9,334 bases of DNA, taken from JACRJW01 sp964359095. GTDB lineage: Bacteria > Patescibacteriota > Patescibacteriia > UBA9934 > GWF2-40-263. How positions within the stretch are numbered: the stretch's first letter is position 1; each line of letters starts with the position of its first letter. Location of the stretch: assembly GCA_964359095.1 (NCBI GenBank), contig CAYHRJ010000042.1, forward strand, positions 1-9,334, read 5' to 3'. The notes under the pieces are model-generated. The model was not told where the DNA came from, did no database searches, and was given only the letters and a program-made list of their open reading frames with translations. Of this stretch, positions 1-6,320 are shown in pieces. A program made the position numbers and the translations under genes.

Positions 1-1
1 C

Positions 2-91
2 TTTTTCGTCAAACGCAAAGGCGATGTGCCGCTGTACTACGCGCTGCTGGCACAGATCGTCTTGATTGCGTACTTACAAACAAAACTTTAA
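2..91 (+). CDS. C-terminal end of an unidentified, probably membrane-associated protein (partial)
   Basis: Only the last 29 codons of a plus-strand gene are visible, ending in TAA at 89-91. The tail begins FFVKRKGDVPLYY and continues as a hydrophobic stretch, ALLAQIVLIAYLQ, before a short basic end (TKL). This looks like a membrane-embedded or amphipathic C-terminus, as seen in many envelope glycosyltransferases and transporters, but there is too little to name a family. It converges on the minus-strand glycosyltransferase gene, and its stop codon lies at the foot of the shared terminator hairpin. The coding call rests on the open frame running from the window edge, a plausible amino-acid composition, and the terminator placed exactly at the stop. 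Confidence 0.5.
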   Translation, partial: FFVKRKGDVPLYYALLAQIVLIAYLQTKL

Positions 92-113
92 ACGAGGTCT
101 TAGGACCTCGTTT
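90..113. terminator. Bidirectional intrinsic terminator between convergent genes
   Basis: A perfect 10-bp inverted repeat, AAACGAGGTC / GACCTCGTTT, is separated by a 4-base loop (TTAG, 100-103). Reading plus, the stem ends in TTT and runs into TTCTATTTG. Reading minus, it is followed by AAAGTTTTGTTTGT. Either direction therefore gives a hairpin with a T-rich tail. The plus-strand gene's TAA (89-91) sits at the foot of the stem, and the minus-strand glycosyltransferase's TAA (100-102 on the plus strand) lies in the loop, so the terminator is built from the ends of both reading frames. Confidence 0.8.
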
Positions 114-1281
114 CTATTTGTCCGACTTCCTCAAGAACCTTCAACGTTTCCCTTGCCGCCTTCTCCCAACTAAATTCTGCTGCGCGTTTGAGGCCCAGCT
201 CTTTTAATTCTCGAATCCCTTCAGGAACGAGAATGCACTGTGAGAGCGCGAACGACATGGCCTCTGTGTCCTCAGGCTCCACATACATCGCGACGTCTCC
301 ACCGATTTCTGGAAGCGCGCCTCGGTTAGACGCGATCACGGGCGTGCCAACAGCCATAGCTTCCAGCACCGGCAATCCAAACCCTTCGTCGTACGACGGA
401 AACAACAGGCACGATGCCCTTGCAAGGAGATTCCATTTTTCTTCCTCCGTCACTGGACCTAACAGCTGAATCACGCCATTGGGTTCAGCCTCCCTCCACG
501 ATCGGTTCACGCGGATGATTTCGTTTTCTATCTCCTGCGTCTGCCAACCTTTTTTCCCCGCGACGATCAGACGAACCTGTGAGGCTTGTTCTGGATGACT
601 TTGTAAAAACTGATCAAACGCCAGAAATGCAGAAACCAAATTTTTGCGTGGCTCAACAGTACCAAGACACAACACGAGATCACGATCAAACGGGAACCGC
701 CTGCTCGTCTCGTTGGTATGTTTGAGCGCTTCATATGCTTCTTCTAAACTCACACCTTCGTGCACCATGTGTGTTTTATGAGCGGTGACAGGAAACAACT
801 CGTGCAGTTTCTTTTGTGTGAACGCGCTGACTGCAATCACACGATCAACACGTTCTAAACTTTTTGGCACAAGCGTACGTACAGAAAAATCTTGACCCTC
901 AGGAAACCACTCTGGATGCTCGTAGATAGCGAGGTCATGCACGGTCACGACGCTCTTTCCACGCCATCCCAGTGGAAGTTGACCGAATGGAGAAAATAAA
1001 ACGTCTGGCCGTTGAATCCAAAATCGAAGCGGAAGAATCGCGTGACGAGAGACAAAGGAAAGTTTGGGGCCATACGATGGAAGGAGATGGACGTTTTCTC
1101 CCATGACCTGAAGTTCGTGTCGGCGCACGCGTGAAAGGCTAGGAGATGTAGCAATAAAAAACTCGTGGGCTTTACCAGAACGAATCATCGCAGTCACGAT
1201 CGACCAGGTGTAATGCTCGATCCCAGCGCCACGCGTACCGTCTGGTGCGCACAGTGTTGTCCCGTCAATGGCGATTCTCAT
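100..1281 (-). CDS. GT4-family (GT-B fold) glycosyltransferase
   Basis: This 393-residue protein is a typical full-length retaining GT-B glycosyltransferase of the GT4/RfaB-like group, which moves a sugar from a nucleotide-sugar donor onto a polysaccharide, lipid or protein acceptor at the cytoplasmic face of the membrane. The N-terminal half starts MRIAIDGTTL and has the glycine-rich acceptor loop GAGIEHY (about 18-24) and a VTVHDL segment (about 112-117). The C-terminal donor-binding half has GTVEPRKN (207-214) and the hallmark E-x7-E motif in DEGFGLPVLE (E299 and E307), followed by GTPVIAS and GALPEI. No membrane segment is obvious. Its ATG overlaps the TGA of the upstream membrane-protein gene (ATGA), pointing to translational coupling as the last gene of the operon. 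Acceptor and sugar cannot be told from sequence; envelope polysaccharide synthesis is the likely role. Confidence 0.92.
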   Translation of the reverse strand: MRIAIDGTTLCAPDGTRGAGIEHYTWSIVTAMIRSGKAHEFFIATSPSLSRVRRHELQVMGENVHLLPSYGPKLSFVSRHAILPLRFWIQRPDVLFSPFGQLPLGWRGKSVVTVHDLAIYEHPEWFPEGQDFSVRTLVPKSLERVDRVIAVSAFTQKKLHELFPVTAHKTHMVHEGVSLEEAYEALKHTNETSRRFPFDRDLVLCLGTVEPRKNLVSAFLAFDQFLQSHPEQASQVRLIVAGKKGWQTQEIENEIIRVNRSWREAEPNGVIQLLGPVTEEEKWNLLARASCLLFPSYDEGFGLPVLEAMAVGTPVIASNRGALPEIGGDVAMYVEPEDTEAMSFALSQCILVPEGIRELKELGLKRAAEFSWEKAARETLKVLEEVGQIETRS

Positions 1282-1778
1282 AGAAAATTCAATCCAACAA
1301 AGACTCCTTGCGTGACAGCCAGAATCGTGAGTCCACTCACAAAAGAGCCAGCGACAATCGAGAGAGCAGACAAACGCAGATCAACATGGAAAATCACAGC
1401 AAGCGCGCTCGCCGTCCACACACCTGTACCAGGACCCGGAACAACTACCAGGAGAAAGAGGAAGAACGCGCCCCACTTCGAATAGCTCTCCCCAAACTTT
1501 TTTTCTTGTTTCTCGCGCCACGCAACAAACCACTGATCAAGACGAGGAATCTGACGATGAATCACGCGGAGAGTGGGAGTAAGGAGCATAAAAATAAATG
1601 GAACCGGCAAAAGATTCCCAAGTAGTGTAGAAAAAAATGCCGCCATCGGCGAAAGGTGTAGAACAAAAATGGCAACAGGAAGCGCAACGCGTGTCTCAAT
1701 GACGGGAAGGGCAGCCAGAAACGCCGCCACGAATTCTGGCGGAAGTCCTTGAAGCCAGGTGAGGATTATTTCGATCAT
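1278..1778 (-). CDS. COG2426-type small integral membrane protein (putative small multidrug export family)
   Basis: A 166-residue, highly hydrophobic protein matching the small multidrug export family (COG2426, Sm_multidrug_ex) in length and motifs. The first hydrophobic block carries LPVIETRVALPVAI (24-37), the family's characteristic P-x-x-E-x-R segment, with E28 and R30 as polar residues in the membrane. The second is about 42-68. A charged cytoplasmic loop (about 71-100, rich in R, K and E) follows, then a block with PGPGTGVWTAS (114-124) and a final hydrophobic stretch (about 135-162). The family name implies drug export, but transport activity is poorly established, so the substrate is unknown. 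The ATG overlaps the TGA of the carboxypeptidase gene by four bases and the stop overlaps the glycosyltransferase ATG, placing it firmly inside the operon. Confidence 0.85.
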   Translation of the reverse strand: MIEIILTWLQGLPPEFVAAFLAALPVIETRVALPVAIFVLHLSPMAAFFSTLLGNLLPVPFIFMLLTPTLRVIHRQIPRLDQWFVAWREKQEKKFGESYSKWGAFFLFLLVVVPGPGTGVWTASALAVIFHVDLRLSALSIVAGSFVSGLTILAVTQGVFVGLNFL

Positions 1779-2749
1779 AAGCTTGACCAGTCAAACGTTT
1801 GGTACGCCCATACCGCCAGCGATTTCACATCTTGAAAGCGACCTTCTTTTGTTTCAGAGCCAAGGACAACTACGATCACATCGCCTTCTCCATCATGAGA
1901 AAAAATTGATCCAAGACAATATCCTGCTTCTGGAAGAAATCCTGTTTTGCCTCCGAGAATTTGATACGGTGCCTGATTCACAAATGAAACCAAGAGTTCG
2001 TCGGTGGTTTCTATCGAGTATGTTCTACCTGAAACACCCGTCATGCTCACCGTCGCCTTCTGTGTAATCTCTTGGATCGTTTGGTTTTGCAGAATCACAT
2101 CAAACATTTTTGCAAGATCAGTGACCACGGATACGTTGTTCGACGACAACCCAGCGGGATCGGCAAACGTTGTCTCTTGCATGCCGAGGCTAGCAGCTTC
2201 CTCGTTCATACGCGCAACAAAATCTCCCAGTGGAAGGCCAGACAGGCGGGCAATCGCAGCAGTCGCAGTATTGTCAGAACCAACAAGACTCGCCTCCAAC
2301 AAATTTTTCACAGTCACGGTTTCTCCAACAGGAAGATGTAGAGCCGCACCAAGTCGTACGTCCTCTGAGATAATCGTTGCTGGTGCATCAAGATCAGGGT
2401 GACCTAATAGAAAAACATGCGCAGTCATGAGCTTGGTAATGGAACCGATCGCGCGAGGAGCAAAAATATTTTTTTCATACAACACTTCCTTACTTGTTCG
2501 ATCCACCACAATCGCGCTCTGAGCGCTCGTGACCACACCCATGCTTGTCGTCACCACTTTTGTTGGAGCCTGTGCACGCGTCCGTGCTTGTGGTAAATGA
2601 TGGAGCGTCTCGTAGGCAGCAAACAGATCAAACGAACGATCCTCCGACTCTGGGAACAAAGCTCGATGTTCAAGTTCTCCAATGTCCATAGGAAAAAACT
2701 GAAACAGAGCGCTTGAAAGAACAAGTTGTGTGAAGAGCTTTATAATCAT
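1775..2749 (-). CDS. D-alanyl-D-alanine carboxypeptidase (peptidase family S11, penicillin-binding protein)
   Basis: This 324-residue protein has all three active-site motifs of the S11 DD-carboxypeptidases: SITK (S103 nucleophile, K106), SDN (158-160) and KTG (268-270). The family trims the terminal D-Ala from peptidoglycan stem peptides outside the cytoplasmic membrane and is acylated by beta-lactams. The N-terminus (about 1-20) has K4 followed by a short hydrophobic run, consistent with a signal peptide or signal anchor, but no clear cleavage site. A linker of about 50 residues precedes the catalytic domain (about 75-315). The protein stops soon after that domain, so it lacks the C-terminal beta domain and amphipathic anchor of E. 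coli PBP5-type enzymes. Its ATG overlaps the scpB stop (ATGA). The scpA-scpB-dac order also occurs in other bacteria. Confidence 0.95.
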   Translation of the reverse strand: MIIKLFTQLVLSSALFQFFPMDIGELEHRALFPESEDRSFDLFAAYETLHHLPQARTRAQAPTKVVTTSMGVVTSAQSAIVVDRTSKEVLYEKNIFAPRAIGSITKLMTAHVFLLGHPDLDAPATIISEDVRLGAALHLPVGETVTVKNLLEASLVGSDNTATAAIARLSGLPLGDFVARMNEEAASLGMQETTFADPAGLSSNNVSVVTDLAKMFDVILQNQTIQEITQKATVSMTGVSGRTYSIETTDELLVSFVNQAPYQILGGKTGFLPEAGYCLGSIFSHDGEGDVIVVVLGSETKEGRFQDVKSLAVWAYQTFDWSSL

Positions 2750-3300
2750 ACATCCGCGATGACTTCAGGCTGTCGACTGAGAAGCTCGGTGATTTTTTCG
2801 TTTGCTTGAAAAGCCTCGTACTCGGGAAGATCGCGCAAATGCTTGATCCCAAGGGCTTGAAGAAACTCATGACTGAGTGTGTAGACGGGTTGGAGTTTGA
2901 TCTTGTCCTGTTCCTCCACAACAAACCCACGGATAAGTAAGTTGCGGATGATGAGCGAACAATTCACTCCGCGGATCATTTCGATTTCTGGTTTGGTGAT
3001 GGGACCGCGATAGGCGATGATCGTGAGCGTCTCAAGTGACGGACGCGTGAGTGGACCTGAAGCTTCCACGCGCAAAAATTTCGCCACGTCCTCTCCCAGC
3101 TCTGGATTGCTGACCAGCTGAACCGCGTCGTTGTGTTCGATCAAGGAGATGCCTGAGTCTGCGGTGTTCAGACGACTCGCGAGTGCATCAAGAACTTCTC
3201 GCACAACTTCTTGCGAGAGACTGAGATGCTTTTGTAGATCCTTCAGTTTAATCGGCTTAGCCGCCGCAAACAGAACTGCTTCAATCGTAGAAGTCACCAT
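2746..3300 (-). CDS. scpB: Segregation and condensation protein B
   Basis: A 184-residue ScpB of normal length. ScpB dimers bind the kleisin ScpA and, with SMC, form the complex that loads on and compacts the chromosome. The first winged-helix domain (about 1-80) opens with the typical TSTIEAVLFAAAKPI, and the second (about 85-160) contains the family signature LETLTIIAYRGPITKPEIE (89-107), an IRGVNCS segment, and the YTLSHEFLQALGIKHLRDLPE end (140-160). The ATG lies 2 bases after the scpA stop with no strong Shine-Dalgarno sequence, so translation is probably coupled to scpA. Its TGA overlaps the ATG of the carboxypeptidase gene. No smc gene is in the window. Confidence 0.96.
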   Translation of the reverse strand: MVTSTIEAVLFAAAKPIKLKDLQKHLSLSQEVVREVLDALASRLNTADSGISLIEHNDAVQLVSNPELGEDVAKFLRVEASGPLTRPSLETLTIIAYRGPITKPEIEMIRGVNCSLIIRNLLIRGFVVEEQDKIKLQPVYTLSHEFLQALGIKHLRDLPEYEAFQANEKITELLSRQPEVIADV

Positions 3301-3302
3301 AC

Positions 3303-4001
3303 TTAGTCAACACGTTTAATCTCAATATCATGAAACGTATCCGCTTGAATTACATGCACGATGCGCAGCTTCACAAGCTCCAAAAGTGCCAAGAAACTGA
3401 CAACCACATCGACACGAGATCGTCCCGCTCCGGCAAAGTGCGCAAACGTCAGTCTGGCTTTACTCAAGATCGCTTCGTGAATTTCACGCAACCGTTCTTG
3501 CACAGAGACCACGCGCTCAAGCGTCGCTTCTTGAAGACGGAAAAACGGTTCGAGTCTACGCAGAAGTCCGGCAAACATCTCACGCAACGTGTTTGTACTC
3601 AATCCTGCTGGAATCTCAACCCCCTCTGCTCGCACGACATCGGCCTGTGCACGCTCAAACGATCTCGTTGCACGATCAAACAGCTCCTCCACATACTTCG
3701 ACGCCTCCACAAACTCCTGATAGAGACGCAGCTGGAGCGCGAGCGTAGACGCATCTTCTTGTTCCTCATCAAGAGGACCTGGCAGAATCGCCTGGGACTT
3801 GATAAGGAGCAGCCGTGTGGCAATCACGAGAAAATCTGCAAGCTCAGACGTGGGAACATCGTGCTCGTCGATGTATCTCAGGTAGTCGTCCGTCACTGTT
3901 GCCAGAGAGACTTCTGTGATCGGAAGCTCGGAGCTCTGAATCAATTCCAAGAGCACGTGCAGAGGCCCATCAAACTTCTCAAGCTTCACTTCAAATGACA
4001 T
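3303..4001 (-). CDS. scpA: Segregation and condensation protein A (kleisin)
   Basis: A 232-residue ScpA, the kleisin that bridges the two SMC heads and binds ScpB. The N-terminus has the family signature FDGPLHVLLELI (10-21), then ADFLVIATRLLLIKSQAILP (55-74), a long charged helical middle, and a C-terminal winged helix around VVVSFLALLELVKLRIV (about 198-214). The frame is open further upstream, to an ATG at 4085, but that would add 28 residues unlike ScpA and overlap the ATPase gene. The start at 4001 is preferred because homology begins there and GAAGGTG, a good ribosome binding site, lies about 4-5 bases upstream. It follows the ATPase gene by 22 bases, so it may be co-transcribed with it. 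Confidence 0.95.
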   Translation of the reverse strand: MSFEVKLEKFDGPLHVLLELIQSSELPITEVSLATVTDDYLRYIDEHDVPTSELADFLVIATRLLLIKSQAILPGPLDEEQEDASTLALQLRLYQEFVEASKYVEELFDRATRSFERAQADVVRAEGVEIPAGLSTNTLREMFAGLLRRLEPFFRLQEATLERVVSVQERLREIHEAILSKARLTFAHFAGAGRSRVDVVVSFLALLELVKLRIVHVIQADTFHDIEIKRVD

Positions 4002-4012
4002 AGAGCACCTTC
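4002..4012 (-). promoter_or_regulatory. Ribosome binding site deciding the scpA start
   Basis: On the minus strand, GAAGGTG followed by CTCT precedes the ATG at 4001. This is the clearest Shine-Dalgarno sequence in the operon, and it sits in the 22-base gap after the ATPase stop codon. It supports initiation at 4001 rather than at the upstream in-frame ATG at 4085, and suggests scpA is translated independently of the gene before it, unlike the ATGA-coupled genes downstream. Confidence 0.7.
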
Positions 4013-4023
4013 GTAGAACCACC

Positions 4024-6285
4024 TTACTTTGGCATCTCACACAAAAACTCAACGTATTTCTCCAGCTTCTGGAAAGAAAAATCAACGATTCCTTTTTCTA
4101 CCTGTTCCGAAGTAAAAATTTTATGGAGATCTGGTTCCTCCAGGAACGAACCAACCGGCTTGCCACCGTCTTCGAGTGTTCCAGCAAAAGAATAATCCGC
4201 GCCGTCAACGAGAAACCTAGTCTTGGCGCCCACGGCGAGCTCTGATGAAACTTTCGTTCGAAGCGACTGCTTGCCCTTGCGAACGCGGGCCGTACCACCG
4301 TCTTCAAGCGACACCTCAATCATCGTATAAAGCTCGACCGGCTTGGCGCTGTCCTTGGTTTCGGTTGATTGCGCAACCGCTTCGGGAACCGGTGTCTCAA
4401 CATGAAGAGGACGTGGGACACGTGGGGATAGGTAGCCGACATCTTTTGGCGTAAGAGGTTTGGAGTCTCCCGCATCCACCGGTGCCGCATCAAACAGATG
4501 AAAGTAATCTAAGATTGCTCGAATGCGTTCTCCGTCATCAGGGGATGTTTGCGCAATGTGGTTTTCCAATTGAAGTTGAATCCATGCTGTGAGCGTTTTT
4601 GTGTGATCTTTAGGATTTTTGGAACTCATTCTGGATTGAAATCCTTTCATCCAACGAGAAATAATCTCAGGGGTCAGCGTGCTTGCGCCGGACGTGAGTC
4701 GTAGCATCTCTCCACTGGCACTCGCACCACCACCTGCTTTCAAGTCGGCATCATATCCCGTGATCGCGACGTTCCCTGCATCGTCTATTGAATGATAAAG
4801 GGCCGTGTTGGCTAAATGCTTTTCATTGAATTTACTGCCGTGAATGTAAGAGTCTTGCAAAGCACGAATAGCATAGGAAAGCCGATAGAGAATTCCATGA
4901 TCTGTGTCTGTAGGATCTGTTTTCAACTCCTCTTTTCCAATAATAACTCTACCGTCTTTTACTTTACTGCCATCAAATACATCAATCTTCTCATATGCCG
5001 GCTCAAGTTCCGTCTTTGAAATAATAGGGAACGACTTATCACTACTCAGTAAGCGACTCACCATGAACTCATAGAGCTCCGGGTTTCCCTCGTTCATTTC
5101 AAAGTAATTGGTCGGCACACGACCGAATTCGCGATCTAACCGTTCGTCGGTGATTGGAAGATTGCTTGTGGCTGATAATCCCGCACCCGGAAGAACAGGA
5201 CGGCGCACATATCTGTTCAACGGCTTACCATCTTTCGCTTGACGAATATCTTTCAATGGTCCTAATGCCTTTTCCAGATTCAATTGAGAAATTTCATCAA
5301 GGTTCACCATCCGGCCATGTTCATGAGCGGGCTCACCATCGTTTGAGTGTCTAAATCCTGTATAGGCTTCGGCAATACAACCCTCGTAATCATAGGCGCC
5401 CTCGCCGCCTTTAACGTCTCGTTTCGCCACCAGCCCTTCATCGCCTAAGGTGCTATTACAAGGGATGCGAATCGCCGTTGAACCAGTTAATTCTTGAGCC
5501 ACCGCATCAAGCTGGCTCGTCTTTCCAGTACCAGGAGGGCCAATGAGAAGCGGAGCCTTGCCAGAGCCCTCAATGACATCGAGAATTTGTTGATGGAGTT
5601 TTCGTCTGGAGGGCAGCCAAGCAAATCCCGCTTCTGCTTCTGTGTGATATCTCATGAGCGTATCGAACATGACTTTCGCGGCGACATCGGTATTTTCCGA
5701 AGTCAGCTCATACCCCTCCAGGGCGATAACTTTTTCTCGATCAGAAATAGCCCGTGTGAGGTCTCCTGCAGCTAATTCAAGATTTGCCCGAGTCGCGGCG
5801 ACAGCCGTTGGTCTGGTAACAGTCTTCAGAACGAGAGCTTGCTTATTCTTTTTGTATTCTTCCTCTAAAGCAGCAATCTCATTGCCTTTCTGCGTTAATT
5901 GCGTTCCCATGTCGGATAGACGAAAGGTCTTTTCGTCCACTCGGGCTTCGCTATAGGTATCCAAGTATAATCGTTTTGTCGACTCATCGTTCCATAAAAA
6001 TCGGATACGATTAAGAAGACCTGTGTCAGGTTTTTCTTTTTTCGACGAATCAATGCTCGGTTGATTTTCTAAACTAAATGAAACGATATACTGATACAAC
6101 CGAAGCGCCTTTTCACTGGCTGTCTTATCTGACAACGCTCGAATAATATTTTTTTCCTCCTCCTCACGGCCAGATTCATTTCTTGCAAGGATACGCTGCT
6201 CGATATAGCGCGTCATGGCATCTCTCACCTGAGTTTCTTTTGCTTGCCTCGCACTGGAGACTTCTGTTTTTGATTCGTGGCCCAT
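4024..6285 (-). CDS. MoxR-like / dynein-related (AAA_5-type) AAA+ ATPase, partner of the VWA protein
   Basis: A 753-residue ATPase counted from the preferred ATG. The N-terminal ~210 residues are highly charged and probably helical, with a coiled-coil-like stretch at about 126-155, and match no family I recognise. The AAA+ core (about 220-400) has Walker A GPPGTGKT (249-256), Walker B VNLDE (327-331), a sensor-1 ATSN (372-375) and arginine-finger candidates in ERLDREFGR (R382, R385, R389). A longer helical region and a Pro-rich linker (about 610-645) follow, then a C-terminal module (about 650-753) that looks beta-rich. MoxR/AAA_5 ATPases usually act with VWA proteins to remodel or activate targets, and the gene directly upstream encodes one. 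Two earlier in-frame ATGs (6300, 6297) lack a ribosome binding site; GAGG lies 6 bases before the ATG at 6285. No signal peptide or membrane segment, so cytoplasmic. The target is unknown. Confidence 0.88.
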   Translation of the reverse strand: MGHESKTEVSSARQAKETQVRDAMTRYIEQRILARNESGREEEEKNIIRALSDKTASEKALRLYQYIVSFSLENQPSIDSSKKEKPDTGLLNRIRFLWNDESTKRLYLDTYSEARVDEKTFRLSDMGTQLTQKGNEIAALEEEYKKNKQALVLKTVTRPTAVAATRANLELAAGDLTRAISDREKVIALEGYELTSENTDVAAKVMFDTLMRYHTEAEAGFAWLPSRRKLHQQILDVIEGSGKAPLLIGPPGTGKTSQLDAVAQELTGSTAIRIPCNSTLGDEGLVAKRDVKGGEGAYDYEGCIAEAYTGFRHSNDGEPAHEHGRMVNLDEISQLNLEKALGPLKDIRQAKDGKPLNRYVRRPVLPGAGLSATSNLPITDERLDREFGRVPTNYFEMNEGNPELYEFMVSRLLSSDKSFPIISKTELEPAYEKIDVFDGSKVKDGRVIIGKEELKTDPTDTDHGILYRLSYAIRALQDSYIHGSKFNEKHLANTALYHSIDDAGNVAITGYDADLKAGGGASASGEMLRLTSGASTLTPEIISRWMKGFQSRMSSKNPKDHTKTLTAWIQLQLENHIAQTSPDDGERIRAILDYFHLFDAAPVDAGDSKPLTPKDVGYLSPRVPRPLHVETPVPEAVAQSTETKDSAKPVELYTMIEVSLEDGGTARVRKGKQSLRTKVSSELAVGAKTRFLVDGADYSFAGTLEDGGKPVGSFLEEPDLHKIFTSEQVEKGIVDFSFQKLEKYVEFLCEMPK

Positions 6286-6320
6286 TCGTTCCCTCATCAT
6301 ACATTTTAGGTAATTGTCGA

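Noticed and set aside
3330..3998. A 222-codon plus-strand open frame opposite scpA
   Set aside because: It is the antisense shadow of a clearly conserved gene, rich in Arg, Gln, His and Lys with no recognisable motif.
4002..4085. Longer N-terminus for ScpA starting at 4085
   Set aside because: The extra 28 residues do not resemble ScpA, overlap the ATPase gene, and a good ribosome binding site plus the conserved N-terminus favour the start at 4001.
6286..6300. Upstream ATG codons (6300, 6297) for the ATPase
   Set aside because: No ribosome binding site precedes them, whereas GAGG lies 6 bases before the ATG at 6285. Only five residues are at stake.
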